The notes beneath the pieces were generated by a model. It did no database searches and was not told where the DNA came from. It saw only the letters and a list, made by a program, of their open reading frames with translations. Position numbers and translations under genes: made by a program. From positions 2,604,001 through 2,668,000 of the forward strand of contig NZ_JBBMQM010000001.1 of NCBI RefSeq assembly GCF_038900055.1: DNA of 64,000 bases. Reading direction: 5' to 3'. The DNA comes from Henriciella sp. AS95 (GTDB lineage Bacteria; Pseudomonadota; Alphaproteobacteria; Caulobacterales; Hyphomonadaceae). Below, piece after piece: positions 40,892 through 50,709 of this stretch. The first letter of the stretch is position 1, and every line of letters begins with the position of its first letter.

Positions 40892-43621
40892 TCAGCTTTC
40901 CGTCGCGAGCGGGCCGATCTTTTTGCACCTGATATCTGAAACCGCTTTTGTTACAGCGCTGTAGCGGGACTCCAGCTGTGAGAAATTTTCGCAGCTCGTG
41001 GCCATGGCGAGGCGTTTTTTGAGCCCTCGAGAGAAGTTTTCGGCTGTCAGTTCGGCGCCGACGGCAAGGCGCTGGATTTGCTGGAGACACTGCATGAACT
41101 GAAACGAGTGGGTCAGTGTTTTGGCTTCGTCCTCAGTCAGGCGACCGGTCTCCGCCAGCTGGTCGATACAATCACGCACCGTCGGAATAACGCTCGTCTC
41201 GTCGCCGGAGAGCAGCATTTCCTGCTGTAGAACGAATTCCAGGTCGACCAGCCCACCATCGGCCAGTTTGATGTCCCATGCGCCGCGAGGCGGACGCTCC
41301 CGCCAGAGGCGCTGGCGCATATCGAGGATGTCGCGCTTGCACTCGGCCTGGTCTGGCCGATTGACGATGGCATGTCTCGCAATGTCCATGACCCGGCCGC
41401 CGAGTGGCAGCTCACCTGCAATGATGCGAAGACGCGTCAATGCCATCAATTCCCAGGTCCAGGCCTCATCATGCTGGTAGCGGTCAAACGCCGAAATCGA
41501 CACGGCGACGGGGCCTGCGCGTCCCGAGGGACGAAGGCGCATATCGACCTCGTAGAGGCGGCCCTCAGCCGTCTCAGCCGACAGCGCGGTGATGAGCCGT
41601 TGTGCAAACTTCGAAAACCAGAACGGTGCGTTTTGCGCATCATCTTCGGACGGTTCGTAGATGATGATGAGATCGAGGTCAGATCCCGCCGTCAGCTCCT
41701 TGCCACCAAGTTTGCCAAGTGCGCCGACGACCCAGTGTCCCGGTTGAGGGCCATATTTTCGGGCCGTCTCAATCGCCGCAGCATCAGCCATCAGCGAAAT
41801 ACAGGCGTCCGCAAGATCGCTCCACGCGAGCGCTGCCTGAGGCGCAGGCAGGCGCGAATGCAGGAGCCGGTGTCCGATGAGGAAAGCGCGTTCATTCTGC
41901 CACCGGCGCACCTCATCCATCTGCGTCTCGAAGTCCGCGTCACGGCTGAGCGCTGGAGGGTATTCCTGACCGGCCTGCGAGACGAGCGCCTCCAGAAGAC
42001 CGGGTTGGCGCGCCAACGTGTCTGAGAGGCGCGGCGCAATCGCCAGCGTCGTCACGAGATCTTCAAGCAGCGTATTTTCTGCCAGCAACATGGACAGCGT
42101 CTGGATGCCGGACCGCAGCCCCTCGAAGAACCGGCTGAAACGGCTAAAGGCCATATCCGGTTCGCCCGTCCGGCTCATCGCATTCAGCAGGTCTGGCAGC
42201 AGTGCCGTGAGTAGGCCGCGTCCGCGCTCCGTCCGCGTTGCAGGGGTCTTGCCGCGATGCCAGTTGCCAATTGTGGCGATCACGCGCGATGGGTTGGAAA
42301 AGCCCAGAGAGGCCAGCGTTTCAACCGTGCCAGGGTCGTCATCCACGCCGGTAAAGACGAGATTGCCCTTTGCGGCCCACTCGGCCTTGCGCTCTTCTTC
42401 AGCAAAGAGGTCGCGATAATGCGCGCTTACCGAACGGCGGGTTTCGGCAATGGCTTTGTCAAATGCCGACAGATCGCCAACCCCACAGAGGCGGGCGACT
42501 TTCAGGCGCGTAGCTTCGTCGGAGGGCAGTGAATGGGCCTGCTCATCTTCCAGCATCTGGATGCGATGCTCGACACCGCGCATGGCGATATAGGCCTGTT
42601 CGAGCTCATGTCCGACACTCGCATCGACAGCTCCGAGCGCCATCAGCGCGTGCAAGCCATTCAGCGTCTTGCGACTGCGCAGGGCGTCATTTCGGCCGCC
42701 CATGATGATCTGCTGGGTCTGAACGAAAAACTCGACTTCGCGAATACCGCCCGGCCCAAGCTTAAGGTCAGGGGCGACATCCTCAATTGCCGTGCTGCCG
42801 GCCTTTGCATTGATCATCCGCTTGATCGCCTGAACATCGGCGATCGCCCAATAGTCCATGTGCCGACGCCAGACGAAGGGCTCCAGAACCTCCAGGAACC
42901 GTTCGGCAGCGGCCTTGTCTCCGGCGCAGGTCCGCGCCTTGATCCAGACCATCCGCTCCCAGTTCTGGCCAACGCTTTCATAATAGATCGACGCCATCTG
43001 CGTGGACACGGCAAGCGGCGTTGAGCCTGGGTCCGGTCGCAGACGCAAATCTGTCCGGAAGACGTAACCGTCGCCAGTATTTTCCTGCAGGATTTTCATC
43101 GCGTCCCGGATCACGCGTGATGCCGCCTCGCTCGCCGGCAATTTGCCCCCGTCAAAGACCTCCGGATCGTAGAAGGCCGCCATGTCGATGTCAGACGAGT
43201 AGTTGAGTTCGTAAGCGCCCATCTTGCCGAGAGCGATCATGAAGATTCCATCGCTCTTGAGGTCGCGGCTTTTCAACGATGCGAGCAGCGCCGCTTCGAC
43301 CGCTGCGTCGGCAAATTCGGTGAGATAGCCGGTGATATCCATCACCTCGGCGGCCTGCGACAGGTCGAGCGCCGCAACGGCGATATGATTGGCGAGTTTG
43401 GCATGGCGCAGCGCCGCCATGACCTCTTCAACGGTATCGAGATCGGCCGACGACCGTGCCTGCTCCAGCGACCATGCGTGCAGGGCCTCAGCCCCATCTG
43501 ATTGGAGGATATCAATGGCTTGCGGCGCCCGCCGGGCAGCCCTGGCCAGGTAAGGCGCAATATCAGCGCCTGCTGCAAAGGCATCGGCATCGCTGGTCGC
43601 GAGGGGGTGTATCTCAATCAT
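40892..43621 (-). CDS. glnE: Bifunctional glutamine synthetase adenylyltransferase/adenylyl-removing enzyme
   Basis: The 909-residue protein has the duplicated nucleotidyltransferase layout of GlnE. An N-terminal adenylyl-removing domain carries LGKMGAYELNYSSDIDMAAF (Ser-Asp-x-Asp at 143–146), a central helical part follows, and a C-terminal adenylyl-transferase domain carries GKLGGKELTAGSDLDLIIIY (Ser647-Asp-x-Asp650), followed by YEVDMRLRPSGRAGPVAVS. It modifies glutamine synthetase in response to PII and the nitrogen state. It is the last gene of a degP–regulator–kinase–glnE run, 10 bases after the kinase stop. Its N-terminus is somewhat shorter than the E. coli enzyme. Confidence 0.95.
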   Translation of the reverse strand: MIEIHPLATSDADAFAAGADIAPYLARAARRAPQAIDILQSDGAEALHAWSLEQARSSADLDTVEEVMAALRHAKLANHIAVAALDLSQAAEVMDITGYLTEFADAAVEAALLASLKSRDLKSDGIFMIALGKMGAYELNYSSDIDMAAFYDPEVFDGGKLPASEAASRVIRDAMKILQENTGDGYVFRTDLRLRPDPGSTPLAVSTQMASIYYESVGQNWERMVWIKARTCAGDKAAAERFLEVLEPFVWRRHMDYWAIADVQAIKRMINAKAGSTAIEDVAPDLKLGPGGIREVEFFVQTQQIIMGGRNDALRSRKTLNGLHALMALGAVDASVGHELEQAYIAMRGVEHRIQMLEDEQAHSLPSDEATRLKVARLCGVGDLSAFDKAIAETRRSVSAHYRDLFAEEERKAEWAAKGNLVFTGVDDDPGTVETLASLGFSNPSRVIATIGNWHRGKTPATRTERGRGLLTALLPDLLNAMSRTGEPDMAFSRFSRFFEGLRSGIQTLSMLLAENTLLEDLVTTLAIAPRLSDTLARQPGLLEALVSQAGQEYPPALSRDADFETQMDEVRRWQNERAFLIGHRLLHSRLPAPQAALAWSDLADACISLMADAAAIETARKYGPQPGHWVVGALGKLGGKELTAGSDLDLIIIYEPSEDDAQNAPFWFSKFAQRLITALSAETAEGRLYEVDMRLRPSGRAGPVAVSISAFDRYQHDEAWTWELMALTRLRIIAGELPLGGRVMDIARHAIVNRPDQAECKRDILDMRQRLWRERPPRGAWDIKLADGGLVDLEFVLQQEMLLSGDETSVIPTVRDCIDQLAETGRLTEDEAKTLTHSFQFMQCLQQIQRLAVGAELTAENFSRGLKKRLAMATSCENFSQLESRYSAVTKAVSDIRCKKIGPLATES

Positions 43622-43631
43622 GGCTCTGATC

Positions 43632-45035
43632 CTACCGGTCGCGCGGCAAGGTGAGAACCGCTTTCAAGCCACGAGGCTCGGGCGGCGGGTCAGTCCAGAG
43701 CAGGTCGAGATGCCCCTTATGCAGCTCTGCCACGGCATCCGCGAGGGCAAGTCCGAGACCGGAGCCCGGTTGCGTGCGTGCGCCGTCGAGGCGGAAAAAC
43801 CGTTCCTTGGCGTGCTCGCGCTGATGCTCGGGAATGCCCGGCCCGTCATCGGCAACCGTAATCGCGATATCGCTGGAGCCTCGGCGCACGAGAAAGCGGA
43901 TAGAACCGCCCGTCGGCGTATATTTCACGGCATTGTCCAGCAGGTTGGAAACAGCCTGAGCGATCAGGTCGCGGTCGCCCAGAACCATCAGTCCTGTTCC
44001 AATATCGCTCTTGAAGGTCAGGCCGGCATCTTCACAGGCAGGCTCATACAGATCCGCCATCTCCGTCATCAGGTCGTGAATGTCGAATTTCACCATGCGG
44101 CCCTCCGCACCGGCATCCAGACGGGAAAGGCGCAGGATCGCGTTGAAGGTTTGCAGGACCCGGTCCACTTCAAGCACGGTGTTTTCCAGCGTATCGCGCG
44201 CCGATTCCTCGGACATCGGCGAGATCAACGCGCCTTCCAGCCGGTTGCGCAGGCGCGAGAGCGGCGAGCGGAGGTCATGAGCAATGGCGTCGCCGGCATG
44301 GCGCGTACTCGCCATCAAACGTTCCAGCCGCTCCAGCATGGTGTTGAGATGCTGTGCCAGACGGTCAAATTCATCGCCGGACCCGGCAACCGGCGCGCGG
44401 ACAGACAAGTCCCCTGCCACGATCGCTTCGGTGGTTCGGGTCAGTTGCTCCGCCCTTCGAGCGGCGTAGCGGGAAATGAAGACCCCACCGATCAGTGCCA
44501 GGAGGATACCAATGGGCGCAGCCGTGGTGACCGCCTGGGTGATCCGCCGGACGATCCGGCCTCGTTCCCCGGTCTCGATCGCAACCAGGAGTACATTGCC
44601 GTTCGTGAGCCGGACGATGCGACCTTCAGCTTCGGTTACCGTTGAAGCCCCATCCCCGCGCGGCATTTCAATCGACAGGCTGACCATGCTGACTTCGCCG
44701 ACCGTCTCTGGTGGCGAGACTGGCAGGTAGGGAAAATCGCCGATGATGCGTTCACCGTCCGGAGTCTCCAACTGATAACGAAAAGGGGCGCCCGGTACGA
44801 GCGCCCTCTCGATGACGGATTGTTCCAGACGTTCAAGACCACCGGCATTATAGGCCAGGCCCAGCGCCCGCATCTCTGCATCAAGCCGCTGGTCGGCCTC
44901 TGCGCGCAGAGAGCCGACCGTCGCCTGAAAGAGGTAGGCGAGCAGCAGGAATGAGAACAGCCCGAACAGGACTGAGTAAACGAGCGCCAGTCGGAACGTG
45001 GTGGTCCGAACAAACGCAAAGGGGCCAGACTTCAT
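43632..45035 (-). CDS. Membrane sensor histidine kinase
   Basis: The 467-residue protein has two membrane helices (about 15–36 and 170–190) around a periplasmic domain, a HAMP segment (TTEAIVAGDLSVRAP), a HisKA box with His253 (DAIAHDLRSPLSRLRNRLE), and an HATPase with DNLLDNAVKYTPT-type N box, DDGPGIP and GSGLGLALADAV. It autophosphorylates and passes phosphate to the OmpR-type regulator just upstream, whose stop it overlaps by ATGA. The position after a DegP protease suggests sensing of envelope stress. Confidence 0.93.
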   Translation of the reverse strand: MKSGPFAFVRTTTFRLALVYSVLFGLFSFLLLAYLFQATVGSLRAEADQRLDAEMRALGLAYNAGGLERLEQSVIERALVPGAPFRYQLETPDGERIIGDFPYLPVSPPETVGEVSMVSLSIEMPRGDGASTVTEAEGRIVRLTNGNVLLVAIETGERGRIVRRITQAVTTAAPIGILLALIGGVFISRYAARRAEQLTRTTEAIVAGDLSVRAPVAGSGDEFDRLAQHLNTMLERLERLMASTRHAGDAIAHDLRSPLSRLRNRLEGALISPMSEESARDTLENTVLEVDRVLQTFNAILRLSRLDAGAEGRMVKFDIHDLMTEMADLYEPACEDAGLTFKSDIGTGLMVLGDRDLIAQAVSNLLDNAVKYTPTGGSIRFLVRRGSSDIAITVADDGPGIPEHQREHAKERFFRLDGARTQPGSGLGLALADAVAELHKGHLDLLWTDPPPEPRGLKAVLTLPRDR

Positions 45036-45709
45036 GCCTGTAGGCAGTAACCCGCACCGCGCACCGTTTGAAGTAGTGGTTCGTCGAAATCTTTATCAAT
45101 TTTCGCGCGAAGGCGTGAAACGTGCACGTCGATGACGTTGGTCTGAGGGTCAAAATGATAGTCCCAGACCTTCTCAAGCAACATGGTACGGGTCACGACC
45201 TGACCGGCATGCCGCATCAGGAATTCCAGCAGACGGAACTCGCGTGGCTGCAGATCGATCTTCTGATCGGCGCGCCAGACCTTGCGGGCGAGCAGATCCA
45301 TTTCGAGATCGCCAACCTTCAGCTTGGTGACAGGTGGCTCGTCCTTGACCTGACGACGCCCGAGCGCCTCAACGCGTGCCGCAAGTTCTGCGGGCGCGAA
45401 TGGCTTGGCAAGATAGTCATCAGCGCCAACCTTTAGGCCTTCAACGCGGTTTTCGACGTCTGACAAGGCAGACAGGAACAAGGCCGGGGTCTGGCCTCCG
45501 CCTGTCCGATACTCCTCAACGAGCTTTAGCCCGTCCTTCTCGGGAAGCATCCGGTCGACGACCATGGCGTCAAACTCACCATCGCGCGCGAGCGCGAGGC
45601 CATTGGCGCCGTCATAGGCGGTCTCCACGTCATGACCGGCTTCTGAAAGCACTTTGTTGATGAACGTCGCGTGCTCGCGATCATCCTCGATTACCAGGAC
45701 CCGCATCAT
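45032..45709 (-). CDS. OmpR/PhoB family response regulator
   Basis: The 225-residue protein has a receiver domain (acidic pair Asp9–Asp10, phosphoacceptor Asp52 in MVVDRMLPEKDG, Lys in YLAKPF) and a C-terminal winged helix (LQPREFRLLEFLMRHAGQV, then VWDYHFDPQTNVIDVHVSRL). It starts 18 bases after the degP stop and is coupled to the kinase by ATGA. It probably controls this operon and other envelope genes. Confidence 0.95.
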   Translation of the reverse strand: MMRVLVIEDDREHATFINKVLSEAGHDVETAYDGANGLALARDGEFDAMVVDRMLPEKDGLKLVEEYRTGGGQTPALFLSALSDVENRVEGLKVGADDYLAKPFAPAELAARVEALGRRQVKDEPPVTKLKVGDLEMDLLARKVWRADQKIDLQPREFRLLEFLMRHAGQVVTRTMLLEKVWDYHFDPQTNVIDVHVSRLRAKIDKDFDEPLLQTVRGAGYCLQA

Positions 45710-45727
45710 GGGATCTCCTCTCTACTC

Positions 45728-47272
45728 TCAGTCTTCGCTTGAATCTTCCAGCGAGACCGTAACGAAGAGCGTGCGCTGTCCGTTCCTTACCGCCAGAAGT
45801 AGTTTGTCGCGCCCCTTCGACTTTACATCTTCGATCGCTGCCTCAAGGTCAGCGACTGAGCTAAGCGGAGCCCCGCCCGCAGAAAGAATGACCGACCCTG
45901 GACGCACGATTGTTTCGCGCAGCGGGCTGTCATTATCGATGGCTCCGACCAGAAGGCCGGCCTCATCGGGTTCAAGACCCATGGAGGATCTCGTCGCGCT
46001 GTCGAGAGGCAGCAGGCTGACGCCGAGCGGCCCTTCTTCAGCTTCGGAATTTTCCGAATTTGGCGTGGTCGAGCTGGAAGCAATCAGCGCATTCGGATCA
46101 GCCGGGCGTTCGCCGACCGTGACGTTGATACGCGTCGGCTTGCCATCGCGCAGGACCATGAAGTCATTTTTCGAACCGGCGAGCAGTCCACCCACCATCC
46201 GTGTCACGGAGGTTGCGTCCGTTGCGTCCTTGCCGTTGACCGACAGGATCACGTCGCCGCGGCGAAGGCCGGCTTTCTTGGCTGGGCTCTGATCGTTCAC
46301 ATCGGCAATGATCGCACCGCGCGCCTCTTTGAGGCCCTGGGCTTCAGCCATGTCTTCGGTGACATCCTGAATGGTCACGCCGAGCCAGCCGCGAGACACC
46401 TTGCCATCCTTGATCAAGGCGTTGGTAACATCGATTGCGAGCGGTGCCGGGATCGCGAAACCGATACCGACTGAACCGCCGGTCGGAGAGAAAATCGCGG
46501 TATTCACGCCCACAACACGGCCCTGAAGGTCAAATGTCGGGCCGCCAGAGTTACCGCGGTTGATGGCCGCGTCGATCTGCAGGAAGTCTGTGTAAGGGCT
46601 ATCACCGCCCAGTTCGCGACCGTCAGCTGACAGGATGCCTGCCGTCGCCGTGCCACCGAGTCCAAAGGGGTTGCCGAGCGCCACAACCCAGTCGCCGCGG
46701 CGAAGCTCAGTGTCGCTTTCAAACTCAACATACGGGTAGGCCCCAGGCTGGGTCACCTTGATGACGGCGAGGTCGGTCTGCGGGTCGGTCCCGACGAGTG
46801 ATGCCTCAAGCTCGCGACCATCTTCCAGGACAACCTCGATCTCTGTTGCGCCGTCAATCACGTGATTGTTGGTGACGATGTAACCCTGATCGGAAATGAA
46901 GAAGCCTGAGCCGAGCGACCGCGCTTCGCGTGTGCGGGGCGCATCTTCTTCGCCCTGCTCGCCTTCCTGTTCACGCTCGCGCATGTAGTCGTCAAAGCCG
47001 GGAAGGCCGCGGAAGCGCTCAAAGAACTCTTCCATGTCGTTCATGCCGTTGATCTCACGCTCGGAGACAACATTGACGCTGACGACGGCGGGACTGACCT
47101 CTTCAATCAGATCCGCGAAACTCATGGGCGCGCCCATCGGCGGCTGGATTGTAATCGGCTGTTTGGCGTCGGCCTGCTGGAAGGTCTGCGGCGCATACAC
47201 AATCGCCCCTGTAACACCCGCACCGGCCAGTGCTGCAATCAGGGCCTGTTTCGAAAAACCGAACGCTTTCAT
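45728..47272 (-). CDS. degP: Do-like periplasmic serine protease (HtrA/DegP)
   Basis: The 514-residue protein has an N-terminal signal or anchor (KQALIAALAGAGVTGAIVYA), a trypsin-like domain with His137 (VTNNHVID), Asp167 (TDLAVIK) and Ser242 (GNSGGP), and two PDZ domains (from about 290 and 410). An acidic insert (EQEGEQGEED, about 100–110) corresponds to the LA loop. It degrades and refolds damaged periplasmic proteins. GGAGGAGAG lies about 10 bases upstream. It leads an operon with a two-component system that probably responds to the same stress, and glnE. Confidence 0.95.
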   Translation of the reverse strand: MKAFGFSKQALIAALAGAGVTGAIVYAPQTFQQADAKQPITIQPPMGAPMSFADLIEEVSPAVVSVNVVSEREINGMNDMEEFFERFRGLPGFDDYMREREQEGEQGEEDAPRTREARSLGSGFFISDQGYIVTNNHVIDGATEIEVVLEDGRELEASLVGTDPQTDLAVIKVTQPGAYPYVEFESDTELRRGDWVVALGNPFGLGGTATAGILSADGRELGGDSPYTDFLQIDAAINRGNSGGPTFDLQGRVVGVNTAIFSPTGGSVGIGFAIPAPLAIDVTNALIKDGKVSRGWLGVTIQDVTEDMAEAQGLKEARGAIIADVNDQSPAKKAGLRRGDVILSVNGKDATDATSVTRMVGGLLAGSKNDFMVLRDGKPTRINVTVGERPADPNALIASSSTTPNSENSEAEEGPLGVSLLPLDSATRSSMGLEPDEAGLLVGAIDNDSPLRETIVRPGSVILSAGGAPLSSVADLEAAIEDVKSKGRDKLLLAVRNGQRTLFVTVSLEDSSED

Positions 47273-47544
47273 CTCGATCTACTCTCCTCCAATAAACATA
47301 TGGCAAATAGATATTGTGGTCGAAGCTATGCCACTGCCAGTGTTTTCATGCATTAAACATCATTTAGACATGAGTGAGGCAGCGGGCCGTTTTTATTGGG
47401 TTTTCTGCGGATTTGAGCTCGAAAGCGCCGTTTTGGCGGCCAGGCCCCGCTTCATGCCTTCTACGAATTGGCTGATCAGATAGCGTCTCGCCCCGCTCGC
47501 TTGCCCGGTTTGGAGCGCGATGACCTTGTCTGTCTGGAGAATGC

Positions 47545-48324
47545 CTATGGGGACGCTGGCGCCCCTGTCATGTACCGGCCAGCCCATGTAGCGATCATGG
47601 CGGCTGCGAATTCACCATCCTCTGATCGGCTCAGGAAATGGTCCGCGCCATCCAGGCTTATGAAGCTCTTCGGATGCCGCGCGGCTGAAAAGACGGCCGA
47701 CGCATTTTCGATGCCCACGACCTCGTCCAATGGCGCGTGCAGGACAAGGAGTGGAAGAGCGAGTTTATCGACAGCATCCTTCAGCCGTACGTGGCGAACG
47801 TCGTCGACAAACTCTTTCGTGATGTGGAATGGGCGGTCGGCCAGCCTCACTTCAGCCCGGCCCTCCTCCTCGATCGTCTCAAGGCTGTCTGAAAACTGGT
47901 GGACGACATGACCGGCGTCCGAGGGCGCATTGATGGTTGCCACGGCCTTGAGCGTCGCAATCCGGCTGGCAGCGACGATCACCGCCGCGCCGCCGAGCGA
48001 ATGGCCCACCAGCAAGGATGGCGGGCGGCCCGTCTGCGCCATCCATTCGGCGGCAGCAACGAGATCAGCCACATTGCCGGAGAAGTCAGTGGTTTCAAAG
48101 TCGCCATCCGACTCGCCGAGGCCGGTGAAGTCGAACCGCAAGACGCCGATGCCCCGTTCTGCCAGCCCTTTTGAAACACGCACCGCCGCCTTTGACTGCT
48201 TCGAACATGTGAAACAGTGCGCAAACAGCGCCCAACCGCGAACGCTTCCAGAAGGCTGGTCCAGACGGCCTGCCAGCTCATAGCCCTGCGCGCCGGCAAA
48301 TTGAACGGTGGTTGATTTGACCAT
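47545..48324 (-). CDS. Alpha/beta hydrolase
   Basis: ATG 48324 has GGAG 8 bases upstream. The 259-residue protein has the oxyanion-region HCFTCSKQSKAAVRVS, VLRFDFTGLGESDG (strand with Asp), nucleophile elbow GHSLGG (Ser at about residue 101), a late Asp in LHAPLDEVVG and a His in DGADHFLS. It belongs to the BAAT/osmotically-induced-like hydrolase group with esterase or thioesterase activity; the substrate is unknown. Cytoplasmic. It follows ccmH by about 80 bases on the same strand, so it may read through with the ccm operon. Confidence 0.88.
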   Translation of the reverse strand: MVKSTTVQFAGAQGYELAGRLDQPSGSVRGWALFAHCFTCSKQSKAAVRVSKGLAERGIGVLRFDFTGLGESDGDFETTDFSGNVADLVAAAEWMAQTGRPPSLLVGHSLGGAAVIVAASRIATLKAVATINAPSDAGHVVHQFSDSLETIEEEGRAEVRLADRPFHITKEFVDDVRHVRLKDAVDKLALPLLVLHAPLDEVVGIENASAVFSAARHPKSFISLDGADHFLSRSEDGEFAAAMIATWAGRYMTGAPASP

Positions 48325-48406
48325 TGAGCGATCTCCTGTGCCTGCCGCTTTGAGATAGCTCGTGCAGCGTTGGAATTCCACGCGGATTCATGAGCTGGCC
48401 GGTCCG

Positions 48407-48814
48407 CTAGATCTCTTCGGGCGGAACCGGTTCGATGGACTTGTCTTCCGCAGACTGACGCCCACGAACGGCTAAAATGAGAACGGCGCCGCCAATCAGA
48501 AGCGCGAAGGGAAGGCCCCAGAGCAGCAGCCCATCAATCCCGCTGGATGAGGGCCGGAACAACACAAACTCGCCATAGCGTTCAGAAAACCAGGCGCGCA
48601 CTTCGTCGTCGCTGGCGCCTTCGCCAACCATTGTTCTGACCCGCTCACGCATATCGGCCGCGATATCTGAACCCGAATTCGAGATCGGCTCATTTTCACA
48701 AGCCACGCAACGGATCTCGCGCATCAGATCTTGAGCGCGGGCCTCTTGTTTCGGGTCTTCGAGATGTCCTTCAGCGGCGAACAGGAAAAGCAGGGATGCG
48801 AGGATGAATTTCAT
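48407..48814 (-). CDS. ccmH: Cytochrome c maturation protein CcmH
   Basis: The 135-residue protein has an N-terminal export signal (MKFILASLLFLFAAEG), the redox motif Arg-Cys36-x-x-Cys39 (IRCVACENEPISNS) and a C-terminal membrane helix (LLLWGLPFALLIGGAVLIL). It reduces the CXXCH thiols of apocytochrome c before heme attachment. It overlaps the ccmF stop by ATGA. There is no dsbE/ccmG between them; in alphaproteobacteria that gene usually lies with ccmABC elsewhere. Confidence 0.95.
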   Translation of the reverse strand: MKFILASLLFLFAAEGHLEDPKQEARAQDLMREIRCVACENEPISNSGSDIAADMRERVRTMVGEGASDDEVRAWFSERYGEFVLFRPSSSGIDGLLLWGLPFALLIGGAVLILAVRGRQSAEDKSIEPVPPEEI

Positions 48815-50709
48815 GCCGCCTTTCCTTTGCTACGCCGGTCAAACATGGCAAGGGCGCCGCCGAGGCCGATCAGGATGACGCCAAGATAGATGAAGTCGAT
48901 CAGCGGATTGACGAAGACTTCAAACGTCCACCGCGTCGGTCCACCTGCCGTGCGCCGTCCATCGCCGAGAGCGACATAGAGGTCAGCTGTACCGGTCTTG
49001 TGGATGGCCGTTTCCGTCGTCGGCATGCGAGCGGCTGGATAGTAGCGCTTTTGTGGATGAAGGTCGGTTTTCGTACCTGGCTTGGTCGCGGTCAGACTGG
49101 CGCGGTCAGCATACCAGTTCGGCCCCTCGATACTGCGCACATCTTCCAGCGTCATGGTCCAGCCGGCGACTTCAGCGCTTTGCCCAGCTTCAAGCGCAAG
49201 CGTTGTCTGCGTGCGTCCAGACGACTGCAAGACGGCTCCTAGGACAAACAAGCCGAGCCCGGCATGCGCCAGGGTCATGCCCCAGACACGCAGCGGCATC
49301 TGTGGCAGGCGCTCAAATGTTTTCGCGCGCCGCCATAACTCTTGCCCTGCCCCGAAAATGAGCCAGACGCCGATGGCCAGTCCGACGCCGGCAAGGAGCG
49401 GAATATCCAGCGGACCAATTCCGGCCAGCCAGAAAATACCAACCAGACCGGCAAAGCCGAGCGCCCATTTCCAGAGCGATTTCAGATCCGCCTTGCCCCA
49501 GGCCCAGGCCTGCACGACAGGCAAGGCAAGAAGGGCCAGCGCCATGATCGGCGTAAAAGTCAGATTGAAGTAGGGCTCGCCGACAGAAATGGTCTGTCCG
49601 GCCGCCTCTGCGATCAGAGGGAAGAGCGTGCCGAGCAACACGGTCGCGGTCGCAACCGTCAGGACCAGATTGTTACCCATGAGCGCGCCTTCACGGCTCG
49701 TCGCAAGCCAGTCAGGCCCACCCTTCAGTTTCGGTGCCCGCAGAGCGAAGAGCAGCAATGCGCTGCCGCCCAACACCAGCAAGCCACCCAGCAGGAAAGA
49801 TCCCCGCAGCGGATCGACGGCAAAGGCGTGAACGGAGGTGAGCACGCCGGAGCGAACGAGGAAGGCACCGAGCAGTGAGAAACAGAATGCCAGGACGGCA
49901 AGCAATGACGTCCAGGCGGCAAAGCTGCCGCGCTTCTCAGTGACCACCATCGAGTGCATCAGCGCCGCGCCAATCAGCCAGGGCATCAGGCTCGCATTTT
50001 CCACCGGATCCCAGAACCACCAGCCGCCCCAGCCAAGCTCGTAATAAGCCCAATAGCTGCCGAGCGCGATGCCCAGACTAAGCGGGACAAAGGCCGCCAG
50101 AGCCCATGGGCGCGCAAGCTTTGCCCAATCGCGGTCAATCCGTTTCTCGATCAGGCCTGCAGCCGCCAGAGCAAAGACGAATGAATAGCCGACATAGCCG
50201 AGGTAAAGCATGGGCGGATGGATCGCGAGTGCCGGATCCTGAAGAAGCGGGTTGAGCCCCTGCCCCTGCAGCGGTGCCGGATCGAGCCGCGTGAAGGGCG
50301 AGGATGCGAGCAGCAGGTAAAGCAGCGAGGTGAAGCTCAGTATGCCCTGCACCCCAAGCGCTCTTGCTTCAAAGGTCGGCCGTCCGGACTTCAGAAGCCA
50401 GGCACCGGCCGCGCCGAACCCCAGACCGACCATGCACCAGAGCGCCATCGACCCCTCATGGTTACCCCATGTTCCGGCAAGCTTGTAGACGAAGGGCTTC
50501 AGCGTGTGGGAATTGTTGGCGACAAGCTCAACCGAGAAGTCGGATCGCGCAAACGCCCAGAGCAAGGTGAAAAAGGCGAACACCATCGCGCCAAACGCCA
50601 GAATGGCGAACAGTCCCGATTGGCTGCGGGCTCCGCGTAGCCCGGTAAATGCCTGCAAGGCGCTGAAGACGAGCGCCAGAACAGCCGCAAAATGGCCGAC
50701 CTCGATCAT
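48811..50709 (-). CDS. ccmF: Cytochrome c heme lyase subunit CcmF
   Basis: The 632-residue protein has about 15 membrane spans and the periplasmic WWD-type heme-handling motif (GWGGWWFWDPVENASLMPWL at about residues 225–244), with conserved flanking His residues (TWGNHEGSM, IHPPMLYLGYVG, DPALAIHP). It transfers heme from CcmE to apocytochrome c together with CcmH and CcmI. It overlaps ccmE by ATGA on one side and ccmH by ATGA on the other. Length is typical. Confidence 0.97.
   Translation of the reverse strand: MIEVGHFAAVLALVFSALQAFTGLRGARSQSGLFAILAFGAMVFAFFTLLWAFARSDFSVELVANNSHTLKPFVYKLAGTWGNHEGSMALWCMVGLGFGAAGAWLLKSGRPTFEARALGVQGILSFTSLLYLLLASSPFTRLDPAPLQGQGLNPLLQDPALAIHPPMLYLGYVGYSFVFALAAAGLIEKRIDRDWAKLARPWALAAFVPLSLGIALGSYWAYYELGWGGWWFWDPVENASLMPWLIGAALMHSMVVTEKRGSFAAWTSLLAVLAFCFSLLGAFLVRSGVLTSVHAFAVDPLRGSFLLGGLLVLGGSALLLFALRAPKLKGGPDWLATSREGALMGNNLVLTVATATVLLGTLFPLIAEAAGQTISVGEPYFNLTFTPIMALALLALPVVQAWAWGKADLKSLWKWALGFAGLVGIFWLAGIGPLDIPLLAGVGLAIGVWLIFGAGQELWRRAKTFERLPQMPLRVWGMTLAHAGLGLFVLGAVLQSSGRTQTTLALEAGQSAEVAGWTMTLEDVRSIEGPNWYADRASLTATKPGTKTDLHPQKRYYPAARMPTTETAIHKTGTADLYVALGDGRRTAGGPTRWTFEVFVNPLIDFIYLGVILIGLGGALAMFDRRSKGKAA

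Noticed and set aside
42533..43024. 163-codon plus-strand frame inside glnE
   Set aside because: Antisense shadow of glnE without motifs.
47393..47587. 64-codon minus-strand frame between degP and the hydrolase
   Set aside because: It overlaps the hydrolase end, has no ribosome site, and the peptide shows no family signal.
48811..48814. Missing ccmG (dsbE) as a defect of the ccm operon
   Set aside because: ccmIEFH without ccmG is the usual arrangement in alphaproteobacteria; ccmG normally lies with ccmABC elsewhere.
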